64,000 nt of DNA from Streptomyces sp. Tue 6430 (GCA_021568835.1 JAKGSH010000010.1:5845952-5909951), one strand, 5' to 3'; positions 45,991 through 55,583 are shown, counted from the first letter of the stretch. Notes: generated by a model not told the origin, from the letters alone. Numbers and translations are program-made.

Positions 45991-46304
45991 GGCCGCACAG
46001 CGCCGTGAAAGCTACCCCACGCCCGCGCGGGACGGGAGGGGGCCGGAAAGCGGGCGATGTCCTCGTCCGCGCTGGTCAGTGCGAGAAAATGGGCCCACAT
46101 GCGGAAGGGTCGGACAGAAAACTGACGGAAGAGTAAGTTTCGGCACCGTAATCTCCACCGAATCTGCCCGACCCGCTTACGCCGCCGAGCCCCGGCGCAC
46201 CGGGCGGCCGAGCCCCGGCGCACCAGGCGGCCGAGCCCCCGCGTGCCGGGCGGCCGAGCCTTCGCGCACCCGGCGGCCGAGCCCCGGAACCCCGGGCCGG
46301 TCCC
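45991..46304. other. Intergenic region with 23-bp repeat
   Basis: No gene is seen. The promoter of the acyl-CoA ligase (minus) should lie near 46020-46150, where the sequence is less GC-rich (GAAAATGGGCC, ACTGACGGAAGAGTAAG). The right half is the 23-bp repeat array. Confidence 0.5.
46184..46287. repeat. 23-bp tandem repeat, about 4.5 units
   Basis: Unit GCCGAGCCCCGGCGCACC-GGGCG starts at 46184, 46207, 46230 and 46253, plus a partial copy from 46276. It ends just before the LysR stop. Confidence 0.85.
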
Positions 46305-47209
46305 TCAGCGGTTCTCGTCCGGCCGGTCCGCGGCCGCCGGACGGGGGCCGCGCCGGTGCAGGCGGTCGCCGCCCGCCAGGACCGCCGCCGCCAGCGCGTC
46401 CGCGGCACCCTGCGCCGCCGTCCGCCGCCGCCCGTGCACCAGGACGAACTCCACCCGGCCCAGCTCGGGCAGGCCCGCCCGCTCCGGGACCCGTACCAGG
46501 CCCGGCGGGATCAGACCCCGCGAGTGCGCCATGACGCCCAGGCCCGCGCGGGCCGCCGCGATCAGCCCGTTCAGGCTGCCGCTCGTGCACACGATCCGCC
46601 ACGCCCGCCCCTGCCGCTCCAGCGCCTCCAGGGCCAGAGCACGGGTGATCCCGGCGGCGGGAAGACGATCAGCGGCACCGGCCGGTCCGGGTGCAGCCGC
46701 AGCCGGTCCGCGCCGATCCACACCAGTTCGTCGTGCCGGACCAGTTCGCCGTGCGGGTCCTCGGGGCGCCGCTTGGCCAGCACCAGGTCCAGCTTCCCGG
46801 CCGCGAGCTGCTCGTGCAGCGTGCCGGACAGCTCCACCGTCAGCTCCAGATCGACCTCCGGGTGGTCGTGCCGGAAGCCCTCGAGGATCTCCGGCAACCG
46901 CGTCAGCACGAAGTCCTCGGACGCGCCGAAGCGCAGCCGGCCCCGCAGCCGCGTGCCCGTGAAGAACGCCGTCGCCTGCTCGTGCACCTCCAGGATCCGG
47001 CGCGCGAACCCCAGCATCGCCTCGCCGTCCTCGGTCAGCTCCACCGAGTGCGTGTCCCGGGTGAACAGCGTCCGCCCCGCGGCGTCCTCCAGGCGGCGCA
47101 CGTGCTGGCTGACCGTCGACTGGCGCAGCCCCAGCCGCCGGGCGGCCTGCGTGAAACTCAGGGTCTGGGCGACCGCCAGGAAGCTGCGCAGCTGGGACGG
47201 CTCGTACAC
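46305..47209 (-). CDS. LysR-family transcriptional regulator
   Basis: N-terminal winged HTH (SQLRSFLAVAQTLSFTQAAR, LGLRQSTVSQHVRRLEDA) and a LysR substrate-binding domain (GRLRFGASEDFVLTRLPEIL, DELVWIGADRL). One base is lost in the GGCGGCGGG stretch at 46653-46661; repair gives PPPAGITRALALEALERQGR and a ~301-residue protein. GTG 47209 (MYEPSQL) has GGTGGG upstream; ATG 47242 is an alternative without SD. It is divergent from the BASS transporter at 47396 and probably regulates it. Confidence 0.85.
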
Positions 47210-47395
47210 ACCGCCCACCGTAGCGGCCGCCGTGCCGGTCATCACGCCGCGCGATCACAGTGAGAGCGGTGTACCGGATTCCCGATCACGGGGCCGAGGG
47301 GGACCATGGACAGCCGAGGGGGACGATGGACAGGGGTCCGCGGCCCCACGACACCCGTACGAACGGGCACGTGACGAACGAGCAAGTGGAGCACC

Positions 47396-48463
47396 GTGAA
47401 ACGCCTGCGCCGGCCGAGCCGGATGCCGATCGACCCGTACATCCTGCTGCTGCTCGGGACGGTCGGCCTCGCGGCGCTCCTGCCGGCCCGTGGCGCCGCC
47501 GCCGACGCCGCCTCCGGCGCCTCCACGGCAGCGATCGCCTTCCTGTTCTTCCTGTACGGCGCCCGCCTGTCCACCCGGGAGGCGCTCGACGGACTCAGGC
47601 ACTGGCGCCTGCACGTCACCGTCCTCACCTGCACCTTCGTGATCTTCCCGCTGCTCGGCGCGGCCTCCCGGGGCCTCGTCCCGGTGGTCCTGACCGAACC
47701 CCTCCAGCAAGGGCTGCTGTTCCTGACCCTGGTCCCGTCGACCATCCAGTCCTCGATCGCCTTCACCTCGATCGCCCGCGGCAACGTGCCCGCCGCGATC
47801 TGCGCCGGCTCCTTCTCCTCACTCGTCGGCATCGTCGTGACGCCGCTGCTCGCGGCCGCCCTGCTCGGCAGCAGCGGCGGCGGCTTCTCCGCGGACTCCG
47901 TCGTCAAGATCGTGCTGCAACTGCTCGTGCCCTTCGCGGCGGGGCAGGTGCTGCGCCGCTGGATCGGCGGGTTCGTCATCCGGCACCGCAAGGTCCTCGG
48001 CTACGTCGACCGCGGCTCGATCCTCCTCGTCGTCTACACCGCCTTCAGCGAGGGCATGGTCCAGGGCATCTGGCACCAGGTCGGTCCGGCCCGGCTCGCC
48101 GCCCTGCTGGCCGTCGAGGCCGTACTGCTCGCCGTGATGCTCGCGCTGACCTGGTACGGCGCGAAGGCGCTGCGGTTCGGCCGCGCGGACCGGATCGCGA
48201 TCCAGTTCGCCGGGTCCAAGAAGTCCCTGGCCTCCGGCCTGCCCATGGCGAGCGTCCTGTTCGGCGCGCACGCCTCCCTCGCCGTGCTGCCGCTGATGCT
48301 GTTCCACCAGATGCAGCTCATGGTCTGCGCGGTCATCGCCAAGCGCCGCTCGCACGACCCGGAGGCGGAGGCGGCCGAGACGGGGGCGGCCGACGCCGTT
48401 GAGGCGGCCCCGGCCCCGGCGTCACGGCCCTCGTCGGCCGGCCCGGGGCCGTCCCGGCACTGA
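47396..48463 (+). CDS. Bile acid:sodium symporter (BASS) family transporter
   Basis: Integral membrane carrier of 355 residues with about nine to ten hydrophobic helices (FLFFLYGARLS, GLLFLTLVPSTIQSSIAFTS, CAGSFSSLVGIVVTPLLAAA). The conserved IQFAGSKKSLASGLPMA is typical of the YfeH-like branch. The substrate is an organic anion in characterised relatives; here it is unknown. The cytoplasmic C-terminus is acidic and Ala/Pro-rich. GTG 47396 follows AAGTGGAGCACC. The divergent LysR gene suggests inducible expression. Confidence 0.9.
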   Translation: MKRLRRPSRMPIDPYILLLLGTVGLAALLPARGAAADAASGASTAAIAFLFFLYGARLSTREALDGLRHWRLHVTVLTCTFVIFPLLGAASRGLVPVVLTEPLQQGLLFLTLVPSTIQSSIAFTSIARGNVPAAICAGSFSSLVGIVVTPLLAAALLGSSGGGFSADSVVKIVLQLLVPFAAGQVLRRWIGGFVIRHRKVLGYVDRGSILLVVYTAFSEGMVQGIWHQVGPARLAALLAVEAVLLAVMLALTWYGAKALRFGRADRIAIQFAGSKKSLASGLPMASVLFGAHASLAVLPLMLFHQMQLMVCAVIAKRRSHDPEAEAAETGAADAVEAAPAPASRPSSAGPGPSRH

Positions 48464-48523
48464 GGCGGGACACCGCGCCCCCGGAGGCGACCGAGCCCCC
48501 GGAGGCGGAGCGGGACCTCGATC

Positions 48524-48537
48524 TGGGAGCGCTCCCA
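48524..48537. promoter_or_regulatory. Second perfect CebR box, between convergent genes
   Basis: TGGGAGCGCTCCCA lies 61 bp past the BASS transporter stop and 113 bp past the fdhD stop on the other strand. No gene starts near it, so its role is unclear. Confidence 0.85.
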
Positions 48538-48626
48538 TCCCCGTGCCGTGCCGCGCTGCTCGGTCGCCGTGCCGCGGGCGGCAGCCGGCCCCGTGCCCCT
48601 CCTCGTGCGCGACGGACCGGACCCGC

Positions 48627-48651
48627 GGGCCTGACCCGGACGAAAGACCCT
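48627..48651 (-). repeat. Solo terminal arm of the MITE-like element
   Basis: On the minus strand AGGGTCTTTCGTCCGGGTC followed by AGGCCC matches the terminal inverted repeat of the element at 63029-63190. It abuts the fdhD stop, which shares its TAG. Confidence 0.75.
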
Positions 48652-49498
48652 AGCCCCGCGCGGCCGCGGCCTGCAGGGCGATGCGGTCCTCGCCCGCGTA
48701 CACGTTCATGGAGCGGCCCCGCAGGAAGCCCACCAGCGTCAGTCCCGTCTCCGCCGCCAGGTCCACCGCCAGGGAGGACGGCGCCGACACCGCCGCGAGG
48801 ACCGGGATGCCCGCCATCACGGCCTTCTGGGCCAGCTCGAACGAGGCCCGGCCCGACACGAGCAGGATCGCCCGGGACAGCGGCAGGCCGCCGTTCTGGA
48901 GGGCGCGGCCGACCAGCTTGTCGACCGCGTTGTGCCGGCCGACGTCCTCGCGGACGTCCAGCAGCTCGCCGTCCTCGGAGAACAGGGCCGCCGCGTGCAG
49001 GCCGCCGGTGCTGTCGAAGACGCGCTGGGAGGCGCGCAGTCGGTCGGGGAGGGCGGCGAGGAGTTCCGGCGCGATGCGGAGCGGGGGGGTGTCGGCGACG
49101 GGCCAGCGGGTCGTCGTGCGCACCGCGTCCAGGCTGGCCTTGCCGCACAGGCCGCAGGACGAGGTCGTGTAGACGTTCCGCTCCAGGGTGATGTCGGGGA
49201 CGGTGACGCCGGGCGCGGTCCGTACGTCGACGACGTTGTACGTGTTCGAACCGTCCGCGACCGCCCCGGCGCAGTAGACGATGTTCTGCAGATCCGACCC
49301 CTCCGCCAGGACACCCTCGCTGACCAGGAAGCCGGCGGCCAGGGCGAAGTCGTCGCCGGGCGTGCGCATGGTGATCGCGAGGGACCTGCCGTTGAGCCGG
49401 ATCTCCAGCGGCTCCTCCGCGACCAGGGTGTCCGGGCGGCTGGAGACCGCTCCGTCGCGGATGCGGAGCACCTTGCGCCGTTCGGTGACTCGTCCCAT
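48650..49498 (-). CDS. fdhD: Formate dehydrogenase accessory sulfurtransferase FdhD
   Basis: FdhD (282 aa) passes sulfur to the molybdenum cofactor of formate dehydrogenases. Motifs: LAITMRTPGDDFALAAGFLV, the Cys pair in YTTSSCGLCGKASLD, VREDVGRHNAVDKLVGRAL, VSGRASFELAQKAVMAGIP and the end NVYAGEDRIAL. ATG 49498 starts immediately after the remains of an Fe-S oxidoreductase gene. No intact fdh subunit gene is in the window. The stop coincides with a solo MITE-type arm. Confidence 0.93.
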   Translation of the reverse strand: MGRVTERRKVLRIRDGAVSSRPDTLVAEEPLEIRLNGRSLAITMRTPGDDFALAAGFLVSEGVLAEGSDLQNIVYCAGAVADGSNTYNVVDVRTAPGVTVPDITLERNVYTTSSCGLCGKASLDAVRTTTRWPVADTPPLRIAPELLAALPDRLRASQRVFDSTGGLHAAALFSEDGELLDVREDVGRHNAVDKLVGRALQNGGLPLSRAILLVSGRASFELAQKAVMAGIPVLAAVSAPSSLAVDLAAETGLTLVGFLRGRSMNVYAGEDRIALQAAAARG

Positions 49499-49502
49499 GT
49501 CG

Positions 49503-49590
49503 TCAGCCCCGGTTCCGTACGTGCTGGTGGCCGATACGGCCCTTGATGCAGAGGTTGCCCGCGGGTCGCCGGGTTATCGTGCGGCGAGGT
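49503..49590 (-). pseudogene. 3' remnant of an FdhA/NuoG-like Fe-S oxidoreductase
   Basis: Directly upstream of fdhD on the same strand, one frame reads VTSPHDNPATRG and another continues NLCIKGRIGHQHVRNRG and stops at 49503. Together they match the NPVTRGNLCIKGRFG segment typical of 2Fe-2S/molybdopterin oxidoreductases. Joining needs one base removed, unlike the losses elsewhere. Upstream, homology ends at non-coding repeats, so most of the gene is gone. Confidence 0.55.
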
Positions 49591-49715
49591 GACCTGCGTG
49601 GCCCCATTGTCCCGCACGCACGGCGCCGGGGCGTGGCCCGGCACCGGCATGAGAGGGGGGTCCGGCGCGGGACGGTGCGACCGCGGCCGGTCTCCGCGCG
49701 CGGCACCGCCGTTCA

Positions 49716-49779
<64 letters not shown>

Positions 49780-49897
49780 CGTCCACCGCACACGGCCGGC
49801 GCCCCGGCTTCCCCGCTCCCGCCCGGATCCGCCTGACCGGCGGAGTCCGGCACCCACTCCCCCGGAGGGGGCACCCTCAGCCGGGTTGTCGGGATCA

Positions 49898-49920
49898 CCC
49901 CGATACGCCCGGTATCGGGG
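49898..49920. promoter_or_regulatory. Inverted repeat, 9-bp arms, upstream of KASIII
   Basis: CCCCGATAC (49898-49906) and GTATCGGGG (49912-49920) are perfect inverted arms with a 5-bp centre, 220 bp before the KASIII start. Candidate operator for an unknown dimeric regulator. Confidence 0.55.
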
Positions 49921-50138
49921 CGACCTTCCTCCTTGCGATCTTGCGATCGCACGCACCGGACGCCGCCGGACGCCGCCGGGCCTGCCCTTCGGGCAGACGA
50001 CGCCACTTTCGAAACACCCCTAGCGGGAAGCCGACAAGCCCGGTGCCGGTTTCCTGTCGCTTCACGTGCCCGCCTACCCGTGAGTCACTGATCAGACTGG
50101 TGGATCCCGCTACCCAAGGCAACGAGGGGGACCCCCCA

Positions 50139-51086
50139 ATGAACGGCTCGCGCATCACCGCCGTCGGTCACTACCAGCCCGCCAAGATACTCACCAACGA
50201 GGATCTCGCGGAACTGGTCGACACCAATGACGAGTGGATCAGGAGCCGGGTGGGCATCCGCACGCGCCACATCGCGGGTCCCGACGAGCCGGTGGACGAG
50301 CTGGCCGGGCACGCCGCCGCCAAGGCGCTCGCGGCGGCCGGTCTCACCCCCGCGGACATCGACCTGGTCCTGGTCGCCACCTCCACCGCCGTGGACCGTT
50401 CGCCCAACATGGCCGCCCGGGTCGCCGCCCGGCTCGGCATCCCCGGGCCGGCCGCGCTGGACGTCAACGTGGTGTGCGCCGGGTTCACCCACGCGCTCGC
50501 CACCGCCGACCACACGATTCGCGCGGGCGCCGCGACCCGCGCGCTGGTCATCGGCGCCGACAAGATGTCCGAGGTGACCGACTGGACCGACCGCACCACC
50601 TGCGTCCTCGTCGGCGACGGAGCGGGCGCCGCCGTGGTCGAGGCCTGCCCCGCCGGGACCGAGCCCGGGATCGGGCCCGTGCTGTGGGGGTCGGTGCCCG
50701 AGATGGGGCACGCCGTGCGCATCGAGGGGCAGCCGGCCCGGTTCGCGCAGGAGGGGCAGAGCGTCTACCGGTGGGCCACCACCCGGCTGCCGCCGCTCGC
50801 CCGGCAGGCCTGCGAGCGGGCCGGCCTCGCCCCGGAGGACCTGGCCGCCGTCGTGCTGCACCAGGCGAACCTGCGCATCATCGAGCCTCTCGCGGCGAAG
50901 ATCGGCGCCGTCAACGCCGTGGTCGCGCGCGACGTCACCGAATCGGGCAACACCTCGGCGGCGAGCATCCCGCTCGCCTTCTCCAAGCTGGTGGAGCGGG
51001 GCGCGATCGCCGGCGGGGATCCGGTTCTGCTGTTCGGTTTCGGCGGCAACCTGTCGTACGCGGGGCAGGTCGTACGCTGCCCGTGA
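50139..51086 (+). CDS. Beta-ketoacyl-ACP synthase III (FabH-like)
   Basis: KASIII of 315 residues catalysing the first condensation in fatty acid or related biosynthesis. The triad is visible: Cys in LDVNVVCAGFTHALA (~residue 113), His in AAVVLHQANLRIIEPL and Asn in VTESGNTSAASIPLAFS. The C-terminal GGDPVLLFGFGGNLSYAGQV is normal. It stands alone with no fabD, acpP or fabF next to it, so it may be a second FabH for special primers rather than the housekeeping one. ATG 50139 follows ACGAGGGGGACC. Confidence 0.92.
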   Translation: MNGSRITAVGHYQPAKILTNEDLAELVDTNDEWIRSRVGIRTRHIAGPDEPVDELAGHAAAKALAAAGLTPADIDLVLVATSTAVDRSPNMAARVAARLGIPGPAALDVNVVCAGFTHALATADHTIRAGAATRALVIGADKMSEVTDWTDRTTCVLVGDGAGAAVVEACPAGTEPGIGPVLWGSVPEMGHAVRIEGQPARFAQEGQSVYRWATTRLPPLARQACERAGLAPEDLAAVVLHQANLRIIEPLAAKIGAVNAVVARDVTESGNTSAASIPLAFSKLVERGAIAGGDPVLLFGFGGNLSYAGQVVRCP

Positions 51087-51502
51087 CGGGCGGTGCCGCG
51101 GATCCGGGCGGCGGCGTGACGAGGTCGACCCCGCCCGGGCCGGTTCCGCGCCCGCACGCCCGGGCCGCACCCCCGCGTCGGCGGGGAGGACGTGCCCGAG
51201 CCGGTTCCGCGTGCGTACGCCCGGACCGGCGCCCTGCCTGTGCCTGGACCGGCGCCCTGCCCGTGCCCGGACCGGCCCCCGCCCGGGCCGGCCCTCGCGT
51301 CAGGTCCGGCCCCTCGCCACCGTCCCTGCCTCCGCGCACCCGTGCCCGGCATGTCCTCGACGTGCCGCGGGACATTCCTTTGTCCTGTGAGTGGAGAAAG
51401 TTGACGGCAATCCGTGCACGACTTCTTCCCACCCCCGGCGGCCGCTGCTACGTTCCCTTCGAAAGCACGACACCGGGCGGCCGGCTGAGGCGGGAGGGAT
51501 CC
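51087..51502. other. Intergenic region before the ROK gene
   Basis: No gene is seen. A ~21-bp motif containing GGACCGGCGCCCTGCC repeats near 51219-51275. The promoter of the ROK gene should lie in the AT-richer part 51365-51480 (AAAGTTGACGGCAATCC). Confidence 0.5.
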
Positions 51503-52693
51503 GTGAGACGCATGACGGCACGACCCGCGAACGCGCATCAGGCCCGGCTGCTCAGGCTGTTGCGCGACGGAGGTCCCAACTCCCGTGCGCAGCTAGGCGA
51601 TCAGGTCGACCTCTCGCGGTCCAAGCTGGCCGTGGAGGTGGACCGGCTGCTGGAGACGGGGCTGGTCGTGGCCGACGGACTCGCCGCCTCGCGCGGCGGC
51701 CGCCGTTCGCACAACGTCCGGCTCAATCCCCAACTCCGTTTCCTGGGCGTGGACATCGGCGCGACCTCGGTCGACGTCGCCGTCACCAACGCCGAACTGG
51801 AGACGCTCGGACACCTCAACCAGCCCCTCGACGTACGTGAGGGACCGGTCGCGGTCTTCGACCAAGTACTGGCGATGGCGGCGAAGTTGAAGGCCACGGG
51901 ACTTGCCGAGGGCTTCGACGGCGCGGGCATCGGCGTCCCCGGCCCGGTCCGCTTCCCCGAAGGCGTACCGGTCGCGCCGCCGATCATGCCCGGCTGGGAC
52001 GGCTTCCCCGTGCGGGAGGCGCTCAGCCAGGAGCTCGGCTGCCCGGTCATGGTCGACAACGACGTGAACCTCATGGCGATGGGGGAGCAGCACGCGGGCG
52101 TCGCCCGCACCGTCGCCGACTTCCTGTGCGTCAAGATCGGCACCGGCATCGGCTGCGGCATCGTCGTCGGCGGCCAGGTCTACCGCGGCACCACCGGCAG
52201 CGCGGGCGACATCGGGCACATCCAGGCGGTGCCCGACGGCCGGCCCTGCGCCTGCGGCAACCGCGGTTGCCTGGAGGCCTACTTCAGCGGCGCGGCCCTG
52301 GCCCGGGACGCCAGGGAGGCGGCCCAGCAGGGGCTGTCGGCGGAACTCGCGGCCCGGCTGGAGGCGAACGGCGGCCTCACCGCCGTCGACGTCGCCGCCG
52401 CGGCGGCCGCGGGCGACGCCACCGCCCTCGACCTGATCCGCGAGGGCGGCGACCGGGTCGGTCAGGTCATCGCCGGACTCGTCTCGTTCTTCAACCCCGG
52501 CCTGGTCGTGATCGGCGGCGGGGTGACCGGCCTCGGCCACACCCTGCTCGCCGCCATCCGCACCCAGGTCTACCGCCAGTCGCTGCCCCTGGCGACCGGC
52601 AACCTGCCCATCGTCCTGGGCGAGCTGGGCCCCACCGCCGGCGTGATCGGCGCGGCCCGCCTCATCAGCGACCACCTGTTCTCTCCCGCGTAG
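51503..52693 (+). CDS. ROK-family transcriptional regulator
   Basis: NagC/XylR-type regulator: N-terminal winged HTH (QARLLRLLRDGGPNSRAQLG, SRSKLAVEVDRLLETGLV) followed by a ROK sugar-kinase-like domain (FLGVDIGATSVDVAVTNAEL, GVGIPGP-like GIGVPGPVRFPEG, VKIGTGIGCGIVVGGQVYRG) and the zinc motif CACGNRGCLEAY. Expected to bind a sugar or sugar phosphate and control the ABC importer and dehydrogenase genes that follow. GTG 51503 follows GGGAGGGATCC; ATG 51512 is possible. 396 aa. Confidence 0.92.
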   Translation: MRRMTARPANAHQARLLRLLRDGGPNSRAQLGDQVDLSRSKLAVEVDRLLETGLVVADGLAASRGGRRSHNVRLNPQLRFLGVDIGATSVDVAVTNAELETLGHLNQPLDVREGPVAVFDQVLAMAAKLKATGLAEGFDGAGIGVPGPVRFPEGVPVAPPIMPGWDGFPVREALSQELGCPVMVDNDVNLMAMGEQHAGVARTVADFLCVKIGTGIGCGIVVGGQVYRGTTGSAGDIGHIQAVPDGRPCACGNRGCLEAYFSGAALARDAREAAQQGLSAELAARLEANGGLTAVDVAAAAAAGDATALDLIREGGDRVGQVIAGLVSFFNPGLVVIGGGVTGLGHTLLAAIRTQVYRQSLPLATGNLPIVLGELGPTAGVIGAARLISDHLFSPA

Positions 52694-52780
52694 CCATTCC
52701 GTTCGTACCGGGGACCTGTTCTCTCCCGCGTAGCCATTCCGTTCGTACCGGCGACCTGTTCTCCTCCGCGCAGTCACCGT
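52675..52780. repeat. 40-bp direct repeat, 2.6 units, from the ROK 3' end
   Basis: A 40-bp unit starting CCTGTTCTCTCCCGCGTAGC occurs at 52675 and 52715; a diverged copy starts at 52755. The first copy contains the ROK stop codon. C-rich low-complexity sequence then fills the gap to the ABC gene at 53010. Confidence 0.85.
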
Positions 52781-53009
52781 TCGTACCGGCCGTCCGCCCA
52801 GTTCTCCGACGAACCTGCCAGCCCGCTTCGTACGGCACCACCGGCACAGCGCCCTGCCCCGCCACGCCCTCCCCGCCTCACCCCGCGCTCCCTCGCCCCG
52901 CCCCGCCCTGCCCCGCTTCGTCCTCCGCTGCCCCGCGCCACCTCAGGAGCGCCCGATTCCTGGCGTTCCGCCCTGACTCCGGCCCGCACGCCCGCCGAGG
53001 GGAATCCAC

Positions 53010-54535
53010 ATGGCACCAGAACCACCGCTGCTCAGCATGTCCGGCATCACCAAGTCGTTCCCCGGCGTCCGGGCCCTGGACGGCGTCGACCTCGACGTCC
53101 AGGCCGGTGAAGTGCACTGCCTGCTCGGCCAGAACGGCGCCGGCAAGTCCACCCTCATCAAGGTGCTGGCCGGTGCCCACCAGCCCGACGGCGGCACCAT
53201 CCGCTGGCGCGGCGAACCGGTCGTCCTGCGCTCGCCGATCGCCGCCATGCGCCTCGGCATCGCCACCATCTACCAGGAACTCGACCTGGTGGAGCACCTG
53301 TCGGTGGCGGAGAACGTCCACCTCGGCCACGAGCCCACCGCCGCGGGATTCGTCGTCCGCACCGGGGCGGCCCGTCGGGCGACGGAGACCCTGCTGCGGC
53401 GACTCGGGCACGCGGAGATCGATCCGGCCGCTCCGGTGGGGGAGTTGTCCGCGGCCCAGCAGCAGGTCGTCTCCATGGCGCGGGCCCTCTCCCACGACGT
53501 CCGGCTGATCGTGATGGACGAACCGTCCGCCGCCCTCGACCCGGACGAGGTCGACAACCTCTTCCGCATCGTCGGCGACCTGACCGCGGACGGCGTGGCC
53601 GTCGTCCACATCTCCCACCGCCTGGAGGAGATCCGTCGCATCGGCGACCGTGTCACGGTGCTCAAGGACGGCCGGGCGGTGGCCGGCGGCCTGCCCGCGA
53701 AGTCGACACCCACCCGCGAGGTCGTCGCGCTGATGACGGGCCGCGACGTCGCGTACGTCTTCCCGAGCGGCCCGCGTCCGGCGTGCCGGCCACGGACGGG
53801 AAGCCCCTGCTGGAAGTGCGCGGGCTGGCCCGGGAGGGCGAGTTCGAGCCGCTCGACCTCGACCTGCGGCCGGGGGAGATCGTCGGACTCGCCGGGCTGG
53901 TCGGCTCCGGCCGCTCCGAGATCCTGGAGACGATCTACGGTGCCCGCCGCCCCACGGCCGGTCACGTCACGGTGGACGGACGGCCGTTGAGGCCGGGCAG
54001 TGTGCGGGCCGCCGTACGCGCCGGACTGGGTCTCGCCCCCGAGGAACGCAAGGCCCAGGCCCTGCTGATGCTGGAGTCCGTCACCCGCAACGTCTCCGTC
54101 TCCTCCCTCTCCCGCTTCTCGCGCGGCGGCTGGATCGACCGCGGCGCCGAACGGGGGGCGGCCCGCGCGGCGACCCGCGAACTGTCGCTGCGCCCCGACA
54201 ACCCGTCCGCACCGGTACGGACCCTGTCCGGCGGCAACCAGCAGAAGGCCGTCCTGGCCCGCTGGCTGCTGCGCGGCTGCCGCGTCCTGCTGCTCGACGA
54301 ACCCACCCGCGGGGTCGACGTCGGCGCCCGCGCCGAGCTGTACGCGGTCGTCCGCCGACTGGCCGACGAAGGACTCGCCGTGCTGCTCGTCTCCAGCGAG
54401 GTGCCGGAGGTCCTCGGCCTCGCCGACCGGGTCCTGGTGCTCCGGGAGGGACGCGTGGTCCACACCGCGCCCGCCCGCGAACTGGACGAACACCGCGTAC
54501 TCGACCTCGTCATGGAAGGAAGTCCGGCGTCATGA
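53010..54535 (+). CDS. Sugar ABC transporter ATP-binding protein (RbsA-like)
   Basis: Double-NBD ATPase of a ribose/xylose-type (CUT2) importer. NBD1: GQNGAGKSTLIKVLAG, Q-loop YQEL, LSAAQQQVVSMARAL, LIVMDEPSAALD. NBD2: GLVGSGRSEILETI (degenerate Walker A, normal for CUT2), LSGGNQQKAVLARWL, LLLDEPTRGVDVG. The frame breaks near 53781-53784 (one base missing); repair joins the two halves into ~508 residues. ATG 53010 follows GAGGGGAATCC. It overlaps the permease start (ATGA). Confidence 0.92.
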
Positions 54536-55566
54536 CGCAGCCCGTCTCCCCGCCGCGGGACAGCGCCTCCGAGGTGCCGTCGGCCGGCGGAACCCCCGCC
54601 CGGCGCACCGTGCTGTTCCGCACCGTGCTGTTCCGCACCGACGTCCGCACGCTGTCGCTGCTCGGCGTGCTCGCCGTACTGGTCCTCATCGGCGGCGTCA
54701 CCAGACCGGACGAGTTCCTGGACACCCGCAACCTCCAGCTCGTCCTCACCCAGGCCTCCGTCATCGGTGTCGTCACCGTCGGCATGACCTTCGTCATCAT
54801 CTCCGGCGGCATCGACCTGTCGGTCGGCGCGATCGTCGCCCTCGCCTCGGTGTGGGCGACCACCGTCGCCACCCAGGAGTACGGCTTCGGCGGCATCCTC
54901 CTCACCGCCGTCCTCGTCGGACTGGGATGCGGCCTGGTCAACGGGGTGCTCATCGCGTACGGCGGGATGGTCCCGTTCATCGCCACCCTCGCCATGCTCG
55001 CCTCCGCCCGCGGCCTCGCCCTGCAGATCACCGACGGACGGACGCAGATCGTCACCGTCGACGGCGTCCTCGACCTCGGCGAACGCGACTCCTACGTGCT
55101 CGGCGTCCCGCCGCTGGTCCTGGTGTTCGCCGCGGTCACCGTCATCGGCTGGCTGGTCCTCAACCGGACCACCTTCGGCCGCCGCTCCGTCGCCGTCGGC
55201 GGCAACGCGGAGGCCGCCCGGCTGGCCGGCATCGACGTACGCCGCCAGCGGCTCTACCTCTACCTGCTGTCCGGGTTGTGCTGCGGCATCGCCGCCTTCC
55301 TGCTGATCGTGCTGGCCGGCTCCGGCCAGAACACCAACGGCAACCTCTACGAACTCGACGCCATCGCCGCCGCGATCATCGGCGGCACCCTGCTCACCGG
55401 AGGCCGCGGCACCATCGTCGGCTCCGTCCTCGGCGTCCTGATCTTCACCACGATCACCAACATCTTCGCCCTGAACAACCTGCAGAGCGACGTCCAGCAG
55501 ATCGCCAAGGGCGCGATCATCGTCGCCGCCGTGCTGGTCCAGCGCCGTACCGCGAGCACGACCTGA
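54532..55566 (+). CDS. Sugar ABC transporter permease (RbsC-like)
   Basis: CUT2 permease of 344 residues with about ten hydrophobic segments (LLGVLAVLVLIGGVTRP, VTVGMTFVIISGGIDLSVGA, AAAIIGGTLLTGGRGTIVGS). GGIDLSVG is the family hallmark. The N-terminal tail has a small duplication (VLFRTVLFRT). ATG 54532 overlaps the ATPase stop, so the two are co-translated. Confidence 0.93.
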   Translation: MTQPVSPPRDSASEVPSAGGTPARRTVLFRTVLFRTDVRTLSLLGVLAVLVLIGGVTRPDEFLDTRNLQLVLTQASVIGVVTVGMTFVIISGGIDLSVGAIVALASVWATTVATQEYGFGGILLTAVLVGLGCGLVNGVLIAYGGMVPFIATLAMLASARGLALQITDGRTQIVTVDGVLDLGERDSYVLGVPPLVLVFAAVTVIGWLVLNRTTFGRRSVAVGGNAEAARLAGIDVRRQRLYLYLLSGLCCGIAAFLLIVLAGSGQNTNGNLYELDAIAAAIIGGTLLTGGRGTIVGSVLGVLIFTTITNIFALNNLQSDVQQIAKGAIIVAAVLVQRRTASTT

Positions 55567-55583
55567 CGAAGGGGTTCACCGCC

